Shown here: positions 22,401-35,333 of the stretch, one piece after another
Layout: every line of letters begins with the position of its first letter
Numbering within the stretch: the stretch's first letter is position 1
NCBI GenBank assembly: GCA_043228905.1
Contig: JBHGNT010000011.1
Span: 19,716,001-19,780,000 of the forward strand
DNA length: 64,000 bases
Direction: 5' to 3'
Source: Azolla caroliniana
Lineage: Eukaryota; Polypodiophyta
Position numbers and translations under genes: made by a program
Notes under the pieces: generated by a model
Database searches by the model: none
What the model was told of the DNA's origin: nothing
The model's input: the letters and a program-made list of their open reading frames with translations, nothing else

Positions 22401-25400
22401 GATTATCCACGGGAACATTAGCACACAATCAGAAAATAAAGAACGACATAAAAATGCGCAGAATCTGGAATTATATTTCTGGGCTTGATCACAACAATGC
22501 TGTTGCATTGTCAAAGTTTCTGGGTAATATCCTTAATTTTGACATACAGAAGTTGGGTACAATTCCTGATACTACATGGATTCTAGTTTTACTATAAAGT
22601 TTTACAACAATTTCTGAACCTGTCCACAAGGGTGGTTTCCTATGCCTAACACCTTGTCATTGTGAGTTAGCAAGTCAGAGTGGACGGACCCATGCTAGCC
22701 AAAATGCCATGCAGGAGTTGGTGTTCCATTTATGGCTACACAAGATGTTGCAAACTTCTGTGAACTAAAGTGACCCACAGCCATCGGGCAGATCCTCTTC
22801 CGTGACATTTTTAAATAATTGCTTGACTTTTGAAGTTGTGTTCAGTGCATTTATGATTACCATAAAATACACAATCAGGTGCACCTCCTTTCGATCCATG
22901 TCCGCTGGTGTTCTTTAAGCAACTGCAATTCACCCAGAAATTTTTAGAGTAGTGTCATGTGTCCTCCTTATGCTAATGGAAATTAGACTCTTTAGCTGAG
23001 TTGTATATGTATAGTTATGTTGCTCTTACATTTTTTTCTTTGTTTGCTATATTTTGTAGACTTCCTTTTCAGTCCTAATAGGAAAATTTCTCTTCATTTA
23101 TAAATTTATATCTGATATCTACTTATATTTTCAAGTTAGGAGCTTCTATTTCTGCATTCAGAAAAACATACCTTTAGATTCTTATAAATTTAGGATAATA
23201 TATATATATATATATATATTGATAATGACAAGATTATATGATCATATATATAGTGCGCATGTGGGTTAAAGTTGATTCAACAGTATAACTCAAAACTTGG
23301 GCTAATTCATAAGTTCTAAGATAAAGTTTTATGAGCTGAATGGTGGCACTGAAGAATTTGGTTAATTGGTTGATTTGTTTAAAATCCAGGTTATCAGCAA
23401 GGAGGATGACAATCTGAGAACATTTGTTTACATTCTCGATACCCCAGTTGCGGCACAGTTTATTGCACTGGTGGTTGCTCCATTGGAGTTGCAGCCTGAT
23501 CGTCAAAATGCATCTATTTCACATTTTTGTTTTCACGGCAAAGCTTTTCATCTACAATGTACTGTCAGTTTCTTTAACTTAGTATTCAGGTATTGAACTC
23601 ACAATCTCAGTGCAAAAAATTGACAGGTTCTTTTTTATGGGTTATTGTGTCATATTTAATGACACAATTGTTGCTGATTGCAGCTTTTATGAAGATTATT
23701 TAGGTGCTTCCTTTCCATTTGGGTCGTATAGTCATGTATTTTTGGATTCTGAATTTATTACAACCTCACTGACAGCAGGAGCAGCTATGACTATTATTAG
23801 CTCTCATCTTTTGGTAGATGATCGTATCATTGATCAGGTAGTGTTATCTCATTCTTTTCTTCATTCTCTTTTCATCATAGATGTTCATGCAAACTGATTA
23901 TACTTATAATGATCCATGTGCTAATAATTGATTGGGCACATGACAGACAATGAACACGAGGATCAAGCTTGTACATGCTTTAGCACAACAATGGTTTGGG
24001 GTTTACATCTCCCCAGAGTCACCTGATGATGGTAACATCTGAACATTATATTTTAAGAGGTTGTTTGTATGTATTGCTATATGTGTACGAAAGCCCCAGC
24101 TGTATATTTTGTTCATGTACTTAAATGTGTTTCTCTCTTTATCTGTCCTTGGTCTTTTTCTAACTGATGTTTTTTTTCCAGCTTGTTGCATCACATTCTA
24201 TTGTTTAAGGTGCACCCAGGTTTTAAGGTGTTAACCTCCTTGTTGAGCAATCTTGCTTCTTTGATGTGAAATTCTAGGGAATCTAAAATCTTATGGAGGC
24301 ATTTCCTTGTTTCTATAAGATTTCTTTGATGGTGAAAATATAGCTAAATTGCTGGCTCAATAGGTGTTTTTCCGGATTCTAGAAGTTCTACAGGCTGGTT
24401 TGCAATCGTTTCTGCCACTTGATTTTCTTACGACACCATCTTTGTGTCTTTGATGTTCAAAAGTGACCTTGTAAATTTGTATCCATAGTGTAATATAGTA
24501 CAATACTTTCTATGTGAAAGTATAATATAAGATTATGTGCTTGAAAGTATAATATAATAATCGTTATATGAAATGAGAAGGGGAGTAACAAAAAGATGAT
24601 CTTTATGCAGGATGGCTTGTAGAAGGGTTGTGTGTTTTTCTCACTGACATGTTCATAAAACGACATTTTGGAAACAATGAAAGCTATTTCCGTCGCTTTA
24701 AGGTTTTACTATTCTTGGCATTCTTCTGTGTTCTATGAATATTTTTCATTGCACTGTTGTCATCTAAATATTTTCACTTCTAAACATCTATCCTTGGAAT
24801 GGATGGTTTCAACCTTTGAAGGGCTTGAAGCAAAATGTCGAATCGAAATATCTATATATAAAAAGTTGCTTAAGATTACGCACATGGGCACATACGAGTA
24901 TTTTGTAATAATCATTTTTGAACAGGCATAATGTGTCTAGATATTATAGCTAAGATTCAAGTTTCACTATTCATTAGTTTTTTGTTCAAACAAAAAAATC
25001 AGATGCATAAATCTATAATGAATCATAAAGTAACCAAAGAAAGAGTACATAAAAGATCATACTAAATAACAATCTACTCAAGAGGTGCTGTTGGAGTCAC
25101 CCAATGAGTAATACTTACACTTTGAAGGAGTGGAAGTAAGGCTATTGAGACAAAGATACAAATAATAAACTTCGTGAAATATTCAAATTTAGATCATTTG
25201 TCTGAAGTTTTCAACCAACTGCATCATATTTGTTGGGGCAAAACAAGTCACTAACCTCTCCGCTTAATTTCCACAAAAACAGAAATTGGGTAGAAAATAA
25301 AAACGGAAAAAACCAGCTTATCTAGTGGCATTCAGAGATTTTCAAACAGTTTCTGTAGTGGATTAATGGAGATATGGAACATGAAGCAAGAAGGAAGTCA

Positions 25401-28400
25401 TTTGCAGGAGAGATGCCAAGTTTGGAGAAGAAACGACGCCAAAAGATAATTAAAAAATCTTTGTTCTTCACCCTAGATATTCAATGTCAAGTTTGATGAA
25501 GGGGGAAAAAAACATTTTACGTGTTTCACAATTCATGGTGACGTTTCTTCCATTGGCAGTGTCTTTGATGAATGTGGAAAACTTAGTCATATAGTTAAGT
25601 GATTTCTTCATATGGCGGAATTTATAATTTGTTGTTTTTGCATCAATTGTAGAGAGCTAGTTTTTTCTTTGTCTTTGTAAGTTTTTCTGAGTGATCTTGT
25701 ATTTAATTAAATTATGTATGACCCCATAGGCTAATGAGGCTGTTTGCAAAGCTGATACTGAAGATGCACCACCTTTAAGCCCTCATATGAATCTATTTGG
25801 AACTCAAAAAATTGGTGCCTTGGGCCACATCCACTCATGGAAAGCTGTAAGTGAAAACAATGGGGCTTATACAGTATTCTAGTAAAAGAACTGAATTGAG
25901 TACAATTTGGTCACAGATGAGCTTTAATAATTTTCACAGGTAGCTGTTATTCAAATGCTAGAAAAGCAAATGGGACCTGAAGCATTTCGTAAAGTAAATT
26001 CCATACCCTTGCATAATAATTCCATATACTAATGATTTTACAAATTTTATTGTAATAGTCATCTCGGTTGTCAATAGATCTTGCAGAGGGTTGTGCTTAG
26101 AGCACAAGATCCTGTGCGTAATTCAAGAACACTGAGTACAAAGGAGGTAAGTTGATGACCCATAAAATCACTTATTAAAAGATTATTCCCCATAAAACCA
26201 CTTATAAGTTGATGTTTAGAAGATTATGACCCCATAACATCACTTCTTAAATGACTACTTTTAGTTTGCTTGCATTTGCTTCCATGGCCTTTCTGGTAAC
26301 ATGATTGGTTGGGGTTGGTTCTAGTTTCGTCATTTCGCAAATAGACTAGGAAATCTGGAGCGACCATTCCTCAAAGAATTCTTTCCCCGATGGGTGGAGT
26401 CCCCAGGCTCTCCGCTTTTACGGTAATTTCACTTATGGATTTCATCTTACCTTATTTATATGAGCTTTCTTCATATAATAGCTATTTGTTTCCAAGAGAC
26501 ATTATTTCTTCTTTCCATGTTGCTCTATATGTATTCATTTATCTGTCCAGCTTGCTGTTGTATTTGAGCTTCTGTTTTATAAAATAAGAACCGTAAATAA
26601 TATCTGCAATTGCCCAAGAAAACTGTAGAAAAATCAATCTGAACTGCTGTTTGACAAACATTAATGAGAGCTTTTAATATATTGTACCAGACCATCTTTG
26701 TGGAAGGGAATTTGTCTAGTTTTTTGTAGAAAAACATGTTTCTTGTAGAACATAACAAATAACTTGGGCGAGGCTGTTGAGCTATTGAATATGATTGGGG
26801 ACAAGGCTTTGGAAGTAACGTTGGTCATAGAGGGCCTGGTTAACAAAGAATAACTGTTTTATCGGAGAGAGCATTGTCTTTAAGAAGAACAAACCAAAAT
26901 GAGTACTACTAAATACATTGGTGAGAATGCTGCATTTTAATTCCTATAAGTAATGGATGCTGTGTACAAGGCTTATCTATATTGCAGTGAAAGATAGTTT
27001 CTGATGAAGGGAATGGTATTGACATTTCAGGACTTTTTCCGTTACAAATTTGTAAAATGTCCTCAAAGATGAGACAACATTTTACAGATGTAATATCTTG
27101 TTTGGTCTTAGGCAACTTTTGCATCTTAAAAGACATTAATATATCTCTTTCTTTCTTTCTATACATTCCTATAAAATTCACGCAAGTCTGACTATAAAAT
27201 TCATCCATGCAACTTGACAAAATAATTTATGTTTTTCTTGCTACGTAGGATGGGTTTTGAGTATAGCAAAAGGAGAAATGTCATTGAACTAGCTGTCCGA
27301 AGGGAGTGCACTGCATGTTGTGAGATGATTTTGCAGCCAAAAAGTGACACGATCTTTGAGCAAAGACGATCAACTGATATTGGCTGGCCTGGTATGATGA
27401 GCATTCGTATACATGAAACAGATGGTATGTATGATCATCCAATTTTGTCGATGGCTGGTGACACTTATCAGCTTCTTGAGATACAATGCCATTCCAAGCT
27501 TGTTGGCAAAAAAATCCAGCGCCCAAAGAAAGGTACTAAGGGGGATGTGGAGGATCTGGATACCTTTCCAGGAACAGATGCTCGTTTAAGGTAGTTTCTG
27601 CACATTCTCTTTAAATGATGTACAGTCAAGTCAATTTCATTTCTTTAGGACGTTTTGAAGTAGAGTTAGGATCACATTTAATGCTTGGTTTAATCTGACA
27701 TATTTTCTTTTCCAAAGTTTTTGCTTTTGAAACTGGATTAATATGTTGTGATGATATTCCTTAGCAGCATTGAGTCTCCTCTTTTATGGCTCCGTGCTGA
27801 TCCGCAAATGGAGTATCTGGCAGAGATTCATCTGCACCAGCCAGAGCAAATGTGGGTAAGGTTCTCTTGATGACAGATGTCTTGAGTAAATGTGAATGTG
27901 TTTTATGCTAAAGCACTATCTAAAAGCAGATAAACCAATTAGAGAAGGATAAGGATGTGGTTGCACAATCTCAAGCTATAGCCGCACTCACATCTATTCC
28001 TGAGATGTCATTTGGTGCAGCAAATGCACTTACTAATTGCTTGGTCGATTCTAAGGTGGACATCCTGCTATACTCTACTATATATTTGACTATTTATGTT
28101 TCACAATAGCCTTCCCATGCATGCAGGTTTTCTACAGAGTTAGAATAGAAGCGGCACATGCACTTGCAAGTGCTGCCAAAGAGGTTCGTTGAGCATCTTT
28201 CACTGGAGGATACTCTGCATTGAGTGATACGCACATGGTTGATGTTCCTGTGCTTCTGTCTGGATGTTGTCGAAACAATTCATAAGATTATAATGCATGT
28301 AATGTACCATAGAGAGGAGTCTTTAACTTAGTTAATTCTACATGGCAGTTAGTGGAACACAGTTGCATGTTTATTTATGATGACTATTTTAATTGGGACA

Positions 28401-31185
28401 AGCTTGATGCTGGTGCTCACATTTAGAACTGATATTTGACATGAAAATGGTCTGAGTATGAATTGGTGTTAACTGAAGCATGTCAATGTTCTTTTTAAAT
28501 GGGAATATTATACGGAAATCGATTGTATGAAGTAAGATCTTGTTATGTTTAGTCTACACACCAAGTTTTAATAAGACTCTGTGGTTGATGTAATTATGAT
28601 AATCAATATTTGGTAAGTAAAGAATTCCTATGGAGTTATGTGAAACTTTTTGAATTAATAGAAAAGTACAAGCATATTCTATTGCTCATTATCTCCAGTT
28701 CTTAGGAGCTACAAGCTAGAAAATTGATAAAACAGAAATAGTAAAGTGATGGTCTAGCCACATTGCTTAAGTATAGTTTTTTTATTAGTATGATCTGATA
28801 CAAGTCTGCTAAGTTTAGAACTAAGCAGCAAATCTTTCATCATAAATATTCCAGGTTTCTGATGGTTTTGGTTAGTAACTGCATGTTCCTTTCCTTGTAA
28901 ATCTATGTAACTTTCTTGCAACTTTCGTGTACTTGAATGACATTGTCTTTTGGCACTAAGTTTGTGGGGTGGTGTCTTGTCAGGTTAATGGAGGAACTCA
29001 TCTTTCTCGGATATTAGGATTTTACAAAGGTCATAGATATGATCCTGATATGGGCCTACCAAGGTACTGGTACAATCAGTTTATAGCCTTTCCTGACGTG
29101 TATTTACTTTGAATGACTTCTTGCTTTTTTGCAGGCCAAATGATTTCCATGATTTTTCAGATTATTTTGTTCTACAGGTAAGAATGAAAAATGGAATCGC
29201 ATATATGATCTAGTGAAGTCTATCATTGTCAGTCATATTATTGTATTTTTACCAGGCCATACCTGATGCTATTTCGAGTATGAGAGGACCTGATGGTAGG
29301 AGCCCTCCTGAGGTTGTTGAGTTTATCCTTCAACTTCTTAAGGTAGACTATTTTATTTGACTCCCGGGCTTATATATTGTATGTGTTTAGGATTTATTTT
29401 TTCGTATTAGTAACACACAATTCTCCTGGGTAAACTGTAGCACAATGATAATAGTGGCAATCAGTATTCAGATGTTTTTTGGCTTTCTTCCATCATAAGA
29501 TCTATTGGAAAGCTAGAGTTTGGACAGCAGGTATTTTTGCTTGCCTAGATTGATTATCGTTGTTGCTTTATTCAATATTTCTTATCTTGAAATTTGACTG
29601 AAGTTAATGGTAAGTGGAGTGCAGAATTCTTGATATAGAGTAGAAGCTCGTTTCATTTTTAGATTCACAAGTAAATGGTATCATTTTGAGGTGGTGTGAT
29701 GGTGGAGAGGATATTACCTTTGTTTTGATTGTTTGATTGTGATTATCCTAATCTGGTGTTTCCTTGTGTATTGGAGAAATGTCTAGAAGACCTTATAAAC
29801 AGTTAGTATGTTTCTAATTTCATAATTGACCATGATTTTTTACTTTGTTAGCAGTTATTTTCCTATTTTGCTATAAATATGTAATTTATTTCCTTCTCTT
29901 CAGAATCTTGATGCATTGTCACGAATGCTGAAGCGCATTGACAGATTCTTGCAATCGGATAGGTACATTTTCATTTAAGCAGATCTTTATTACACTTTCA
30001 TTTCTTTTTAGTTTTTTTCCCCTCATAAGTAATGTTGCTATCATGGTCCATCTCTAAGAAAATGAAGTTTTGATGTAGCAAACATTTATTACTCTTTTTG
30101 TGTATAAGAAAATGAAGTTGGTAAAGTTGTTGAGCAAAGACAAAAGTCATGCACAGCCTAGGAAAAAAAAGCTATATTAGCTTTTAAGAGGCCAAAATGG
30201 CCTATGAAATTGGATTAGAGATTAGATCTTAAAATGTTGTCTTGTCTTAAAGAACAAAAAATAAATATATGTACCTCGATTTGTAAAACTGTCTATGGTA
30301 CCAAATATTCTTGTTAGCTAAGCATTGAACATTGTAAGCTTAGATGGATCAAGAGATCTTAAAATGTTGTCTGATCTTAAAGAGCAACAAATAACTGATT
30401 GTATCTTGGGTTCACTCAATTTTATGGCTTTGATGATAGTGTAAACCATCAGGCCAAAGGCTAGAATATGAGACCAAATTTCGACCTATGGGACCAAAAC
30501 AACATATCATTTGTATGTGACTCCTTCCTAAGTAGGGAGGGTACTGCTCTGTAGTAAAAACTCTTGATGTGGAAATAATGCATGCACATCTGTGCTCAGC
30601 CTTCTTGGTGGAAATTTGAGTATGATACTCACATTATCATGCCCGTCTAACAAGTCCTATTTCTCATGAATTACCTTAATACTTTGTATATCTTCATATT
30701 TGGCTAATGATTTCATGATGGTATGTCAACACGTAACTTGTGTGAGCGAGTTCGAAGAAGTGGTAAGCCACTTTGAGAGCTAAGGCTCATGGGGGTAGTG
30801 AGATGTGATTGGGTACTTTCTGGCATTTTTTCCTTTTATTGGGGCCGAATTGGGGCTAAGTATTTTCAATGTAATATTCTATTTTTGTCGTTAGCATATT
30901 GCCATTTCATCCTCAATGCCTCTAATAATCTATCCTCAATGGTCACATACTTGATAGCATCAATTGAGAGCTCCAATAGGTCTTTTGCTTCCCATCTCTT
31001 AAACCTTTTCATAATGTCACCCAGCCACATGAGAGGATTTTTCTCATATTAGTTTTTTGTGCCTTGCATCCTATGTTCAGAGCTTGTTTGGGCTGTGTAT
31101 GATCAGAATTATTCTTGATTTTTGTGATATACTTGTTTGGGCCATGCACCTTTTTCTAATAGCATGATAGGATAGAATGTCTAGG

Positions 31186-31241
<56 letters not shown>

Positions 31242-33075
31242 TCTTTGATTTCAGGATAATGCCAAGTTACAACTATTTACTAACAATTAGCTGCATTCAG
31301 ACACTTACAAAGTTAGCTTTAAGGTTTTCAGCGTTGGTGCCTATGGTTGGTTCCAGAAGGCCATGCCTTTGTTTATTTTTACTTATACATCCTCGTATTA
31401 TAAATTAGTTAGCATTTTTGTTGTAGGACAAATTGGAGACAATATTGGCTCCATTTAAGGATTCAAGATTGATGCCTGTAAAAGTGAGAGCTGCTGTTTT
31501 ACAAGCTCTATTGGAACTGAGAGTACATTTAGAAGGGTTGGATGCAGGAATCAATCTAGCATTGGAACTTATTGAGACAGATTTGTCTTTTAGAGGTACA
31601 AATAGCATGTGTACTTTTCCACCGTTGATTCTTAAATCTATGCAGTGCAAACCAAACTTTTCGGAATGTTATATCTCATTTCGCATACATATTAAATCTA
31701 TGCAGTGCAAACCAAACTTTTCGCATACATATTAAATGTAGCAATCTTGATGGGAGATGCAACACAGTCGGTTGAAATGAGTACTCTCTCACAGCTGTTG
31801 CTAGTTCTACAGAGTCGAAAAGCTTTCAATAATACAACTATGCGGCATTACATTTTCTGTATATTACAAGTTCTTGGTGGACGGTAAGTTTGTTTTTATT
31901 GACCGAAGTGTATCTGAACACATCTCATTCTTGCTCATATTTCCTAGAAGAACATTACTTGCAAGACATTTTACATAGATCGTGTTATTGTTCTGCAAGA
32001 ATAATTTATGCACACCAATGAATCCATAGACTGTGGTTGAAAATGATACTGGTGGTTTCTCCAGCTGTTGTGCTTTATGTAAAATTTCTTTGCTTTCAGG
32101 CCAGGTACATTGTTTCGAGTAGGAAGGCTGGATGCTATTCGTAAAGCTGTGGAAGATGTGCCTCAAGAGGTAGCTCCAATGCAGACAATTGTAATACCAG
32201 AAGTTAAAGTCAGCACCAGTACCATAAAAGTACGCCTTCAACAGCCGCCACCAGAAACTCCAGTAGAACCTGTATGTCTTGATCTGGTTCTCAATTCTTC
32301 CATTTGTGTAAATTAAATGTCCTAAAGCTTCAGTATGGTAACTTTGTGTTTCATTTATAAGTTCAGATGTTTCATTTTGTTGCTCTTGGGTTTGTTTGTA
32401 AGGTTTATAAAATATAGATGAAATCATTTCATTACTTTGTGCAAATGCTGGGTAGCACTATCTTTACTTCTGCAATGATTGGTCATGGAATCAAAGGAAC
32501 AGTTCTGTTTGCCGTTATTTCATTTGAAGATGAAAGAATTGATCTCAATGCTAAACAACGACTTCACCTATATGCAGAAGGTGGTGCAACTAGACAAATA
32601 CAATGATCCTGAATATCGAGAGAAAAAGAGGCTGAAAAAAGAGAAGAGAAGAGAGCAGCACCAGCAACTGATGCAGCAGCAGGAGTTGATGCAGCAACAA
32701 CCACCTGAGATGAAGCAAGAACCAGAGATGCATGAAGAAGAGACAGAAAAACCTTTAGAACCGGACAGAGCTAAAGTGCCTGCTGCAGATTCTTTACAAG
32801 CAAAGCCTGCCACAAGTGGCTCTGAGAAAGCAGTTGTTCGGTTAAAAATTAAGCGAATGCCTCAACCACAACATGAGCCAATGCAGGAACCCCAGCTATC
32901 ACAACCACAACCAGCTCCAGCACCTCACCGAGTAGAATCTGATATGTATGATGAGAGTGATAAGAATGTAGAACATGAGCCAGTAGTTAAAGCTGGTGGT
33001 GTTGATTTTTTGCAACCTCGGCCTCCTACAAGTGCTCTTGACAAAGTTGTCCGCTTAAAGATTAAGCGAATGTAA
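16462..33075 (+). CDS. TAF2: TFIID subunit TAF2
   Basis: Largest TFIID subunit, which contacts core-promoter DNA around the initiator. Twenty-six coding exons with phase-consistent GT-AG junctions: 16462-16607, 21095-21518, 21596-21741, 21820-21886, 23390-23589, 23684-23837, 23947-24031, 24611-24702, 25730-25846, 25940-25993, 26078-26146, 26325-26422, 27249-27590, 27768-27855, 27930-28055, 28127-28183, 28984-29063, 29135-29177, 29256-29342, 29441-29530, 29904-29962, 31255-31345, 31427-31595, 31706-31883, 32100-32271, 32578-33075. They total 1243 codons, slightly under the usual plant length. The M1-aminopeptidase-like fold is clear: [34 protein letters not shown], and [11 protein letters not shown] where active peptidases have HELAHQWFG, so it is non-catalytic. 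HEAT-like repeats follow ([33 protein letters not shown]). The tail is basic and Gln/Pro-rich with two VRLKIKRM motifs. Exon 1 rests on [17 protein letters not shown]. No breaks seen; it looks functional. Confidence 0.93.
16608..18915. other. TAF2 intron 1, first part
   Basis: Intron 1 spans 16608-21094 (GTCAGT...GCAG). This part is AT-rich. The complement around 17090-17290 can be read as a decayed copia gag segment ([17 protein letters not shown]), suggesting another old copia remnant. No intact frame. Confidence 0.4.
19043..19309 (-). pseudogene. copia RNase H fragment fused to LTR
   Basis: The N-terminal half ([20 protein letters not shown]...[10 protein letters not shown]) matches the end of copia RNase H. 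The rest is LTR sequence read through. The join near 19165 marks an internal deletion. Confidence 0.7.
19372..19659 (-). pseudogene. copia GAG-pre-integrase fragment
   Basis: Contains [20 protein letters not shown], the H..H zinc-binding start of the GAG-pre-integrase module. The downstream integrase core is missing or scrambled. Confidence 0.75.
20290..20301 (-). promoter_or_regulatory. copia primer-binding site (degenerate iMet)
   Basis: The minus strand reads TGGTATTAGAGC immediately next to the TGTGAGAAAA end of the LTR; one C-to-T change from the canonical site. Confidence 0.8.
20671..21094. other. TAF2 intron 1, last part
   Basis: Nothing recognisable apart from the 3' splice site (GGCATGCAG at 21086-21094). 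Confidence 0.5.
21925..22262. repeat. three tandem ~120-bp repeats in TAF2 intron 4
   Basis: Three diverged copies beginning at about 21925, 22046 and 22166 share AGATTTCATGAA and TCTTATTGTTTGC with CTCAATCTGAAGC. Intron 4 (21887-23389) otherwise shows only an (AT)n tract at 23198-23219. Confidence 0.85.
24703..25729. other. TAF2 intron 8
   Basis: 1.03-kb AT-rich intron between GTTTTA and CCCATAG. Nothing recognised. Confidence 0.7.
26423..27248. other. TAF2 intron 12
   Basis: 826-bp intron between GTAATT and TACGTAG. The open frames on its complement match nothing I know. Confidence 0.7.
28184..28983. other. TAF2 intron 16
   Basis: 800-bp AT-rich intron. Nothing recognised. Confidence 0.7.
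30540..31060 (-). pseudogene. LINE C-terminal remnant in TAF2 intron 21
   Basis: The complement encodes fragments matching the C-terminal end of the non-LTR polyprotein seen at 42884-43849: [17 protein letters not shown] and [12 protein letters not shown] (compare VDELLELSGDAMHYV and MKWEDAKRTK), [11 protein letters not shown] (compare TLFHTRSHKL) and [14 protein letters not shown] (compare TPPRRLSSYVYALF). Stops and frame changes show long decay. It lies antisense to TAF2 in intron 21 (29963-31254). Confidence 0.8.
31187..31235. repeat. (GT)n(GA)n tract before TAF2 exon 22
   Basis: A short GT run followed by a GA run of about 37 bp, ending 20 bp before the exon 22 acceptor at 31254. A pure purine tract this close to the acceptor replaces the usual pyrimidine tract position except for TTTGATTTCAG. 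Confidence 0.9.
31630..31737. repeat. duplicated 3' splice site and exon start (TAF2 exon 24)
   Basis: AAATCTATGCAGTGCAAACC followed by AAACTTTTCG occurs at about 31634 and again at about 31694, and CATACATATTAAAT also follows both. Only the second acceptor (31705) gives an open phase-correct exon; the first leads to TAA within 16 codons. Confidence 0.85.
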
Positions 33076-33189
33076 AAGAAAGTCAAATTGATGACAACAT
33101 TGTACAACTAGTTTTTTGTGTAAATTGAAGCTTGTAAAGATGGCATGTGATCCCAGTTTTTTGTATATACTGATCTATAGGTGAAGCCC
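33076..33189 (+). other. TAF2 3' UTR region
   Basis: Sequence just after the TAA; AT-rich with TTTTTTGTGTAAATTG. No decisive poly(A) signal. Confidence 0.4.
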
Positions 33190-33870
33190 ATGGCAAGAAT
33201 ATGATGCCTCGATGACCATGTGCAGATGTGCTCACCCTCTTCTTGGTGGAGATTCGTGTATGACACCTCAATGACCATGCTTGTCTAACATTAAAGTCCC
33301 ACGAATTTAGTTACATGTTGATCATACGAGAAGTATGGGATTGATATTCATCCTCCACCCTATTTTTATTGCAAACCTTGTATATCTTTATACTTCGGTT
33401 GTCGTGAGGGCACTCTAAGATCCGAGGCTTATGGAGGTAAAAAGATGTGGTTTGCATCCACTCTGTAAAGCAAACAACGTTGAATAGCATCAATCTTTGC
33501 ATTGATTCTCAAATGTGTAATCATTATTCCAATGATCTTGAGGTTTAGATTCATAGCATACATTCCACATATTTGTTGATGAGACATTAATGCCAGGATA
33601 ATTTGAGCTTTGCACCACTTGTATTGGTTCTCCCTTCTATGTAAAAGTGAGATATCGTTTGCTTGGTTGTATTGCCTCTATCACTATAATTTCTGTTTCG
33701 TCCACAATTAGCCCATTGATTTGACAAATGTTTCATGAGAATATCACAACACCATTGGCATATAGGAGTATAAAAGTAACATATTTGAGTTTTCATTGAT
33801 CATCCTTCCTTTTTTGTAGCCTTGTTGAGTATTTGTTCTAGTTGATTGATTCCTGGACTAAATAGTGTGT
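33190..33870 (-). pseudogene. LINE reverse transcriptase remnant
   Basis: The complement at 33560-33790 reads, across small breaks, like the RT palm after the active site: an LLYA-D-like segment, NICQINGLIVDETEI, then FT-KGEPIQVVQSSNY-GIN, in the order usual for non-LTR RTs. Toward 33200 it has ESPPRR, matching the C-terminal PPRRLS motif of the other two copies. Middle parts are deleted, so it is an internally deleted copy of the same family. Confidence 0.7.
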
Positions 33871-34784
33871 GAGAGAAAAATACCAATCATAGTTGCACAA
33901 GCGAATGAGCTACATTACATTATTAATTAGGCTATGATTAGCATTCCATTAGACATCAAGAAAACAAAATCAAACCAATATGAATCAATGATGCTACTTG
34001 CACAAGTAAGTTTCATAATCATGTCTCAATACCTCTTAAATATTTATCTTCAAATGTAGTGTCACAACTGAACTAGTAGTTATGACAACATAAAAATCAT
34101 GTGTATGATTGATTAACCTTCAAGATGTATGTGCCCAAAATTCTAGCTATGGGAAAGGGAGCTCACATGTGGCATATCTCCATTTTTAAGTTGTACAACA
34201 ATATTGATGACCAGGGAGATGCCACTTGATTGAAGTACCATTCCAAACCATTTGATTGAACAAGAGCTTGGAACTATGCTCAGGTTTTTTTGTGAAACCC
34301 CAATATTTTGAAGAGATAGGATGATATTTGGAAAGGTTGGGGGATATGTCAAATAGTTACTTGCAAATCCACCTTTTTATGGGAATAATCTTAGAGAGAT
34401 ATGGAGAGATTTTTTAGTGCAAACTAGAAAGATCGTTTGTGAAATAGAGCTTCTCTATATGGACAAAAGATATCAAATTGCTAAATCGTTACTTTTGCAA
34501 CACTTGCAAAAAGATGGGGATGCCTATGTTATGAATTGTGGAGAATTGTGACACCTAAAGCTTGGTAAAATGTATGCATGGCATGGGACCTAAATTAGCA
34601 CTCATAATAATGACCCATACAAATCCGTTTGAGGCAAATGGCTCACCTTATTAAAGCAACGCATACATCTCAATATTGTTAGTAACATTAGGATTTCCAA
34701 GGTTACAATACTATTCTCCTTGGGTGAATGATGCAAATTGAGAAAGTTATCGTTCCAAAATTATTGTCCCGAAAAAATGCAATA

Positions 34785-34962
34785 TAATCATATGATAGGT
34801 TTGATTTGGGGGAAATTAGATAATGAAATCATATATTCCAAATAATGCACCACACTTTCCTAGCAAATTAATAGTATAATCATGATAGGTTTGATTTGGG
34901 GAAATTTAGATAATGAAATCATATATTTTAAATAATGCACCACACTCTCCTAACAAATTAGA
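34785..34962. repeat. ~90-bp tandem duplication
   Basis: Two adjacent copies share ATAGGTTTGATTTGGGG, AGATAATGAAATCATATAT and AATAATGCACCACACT. Confidence 0.9.
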
Positions 34963-35019
34963 AGGCACACTTGTCTTCTCAAAATTGCTATGCCCATAGG
35001 CTTGCCATTTAATCCAATA

Positions 35020-35105
35020 TCGACGAAGAGAGGGATTCAAACCCTCGTGCATAAATTCTTTTCAATGGAGCAAAACAAATTTCTTACCCCTTAGCTACAA
35101 TGAAA
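35020..35105 (-). repeat. tRNA-derived (SINE-like) head, candidate
   Basis: The complement holds a box-A-like TAGCTAAGGGGTAAG and a box-B-like GGGTTTGAATCCC about 45 bases later, the spacing of a tRNA-type pol III promoter. It does not fold as a full tRNA. No tail or target duplication was identified. Confidence 0.4.
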
Positions 35106-35333
35106 CATGTAATTAGACTTACCAATGGGGTGCTCTAGGAATTTACCTTGGAAGCCATTGAATCAAATATAAATTTAATGTTAACAAACAAATTCCCAAT
35201 TTATTCCTCCCAACACCAAATTTTGTCTTCATGTATGTTTATTTAATTTGACTAAGATATAATTTCAAGCTTATCAATATTAGTAATGTTCAAAATACAC
35301 CTTTTGTTGGTTGGAAAGCTGAATACCCATTGA

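Noticed and set aside
31433-31735. Exon 23 extended to 31735 as one reading frame
   Set aside because: The extension past 31595 reads the intron and the duplicated acceptor; GT at 31596 and AG at 31705 give the conserved TAF2 protein.
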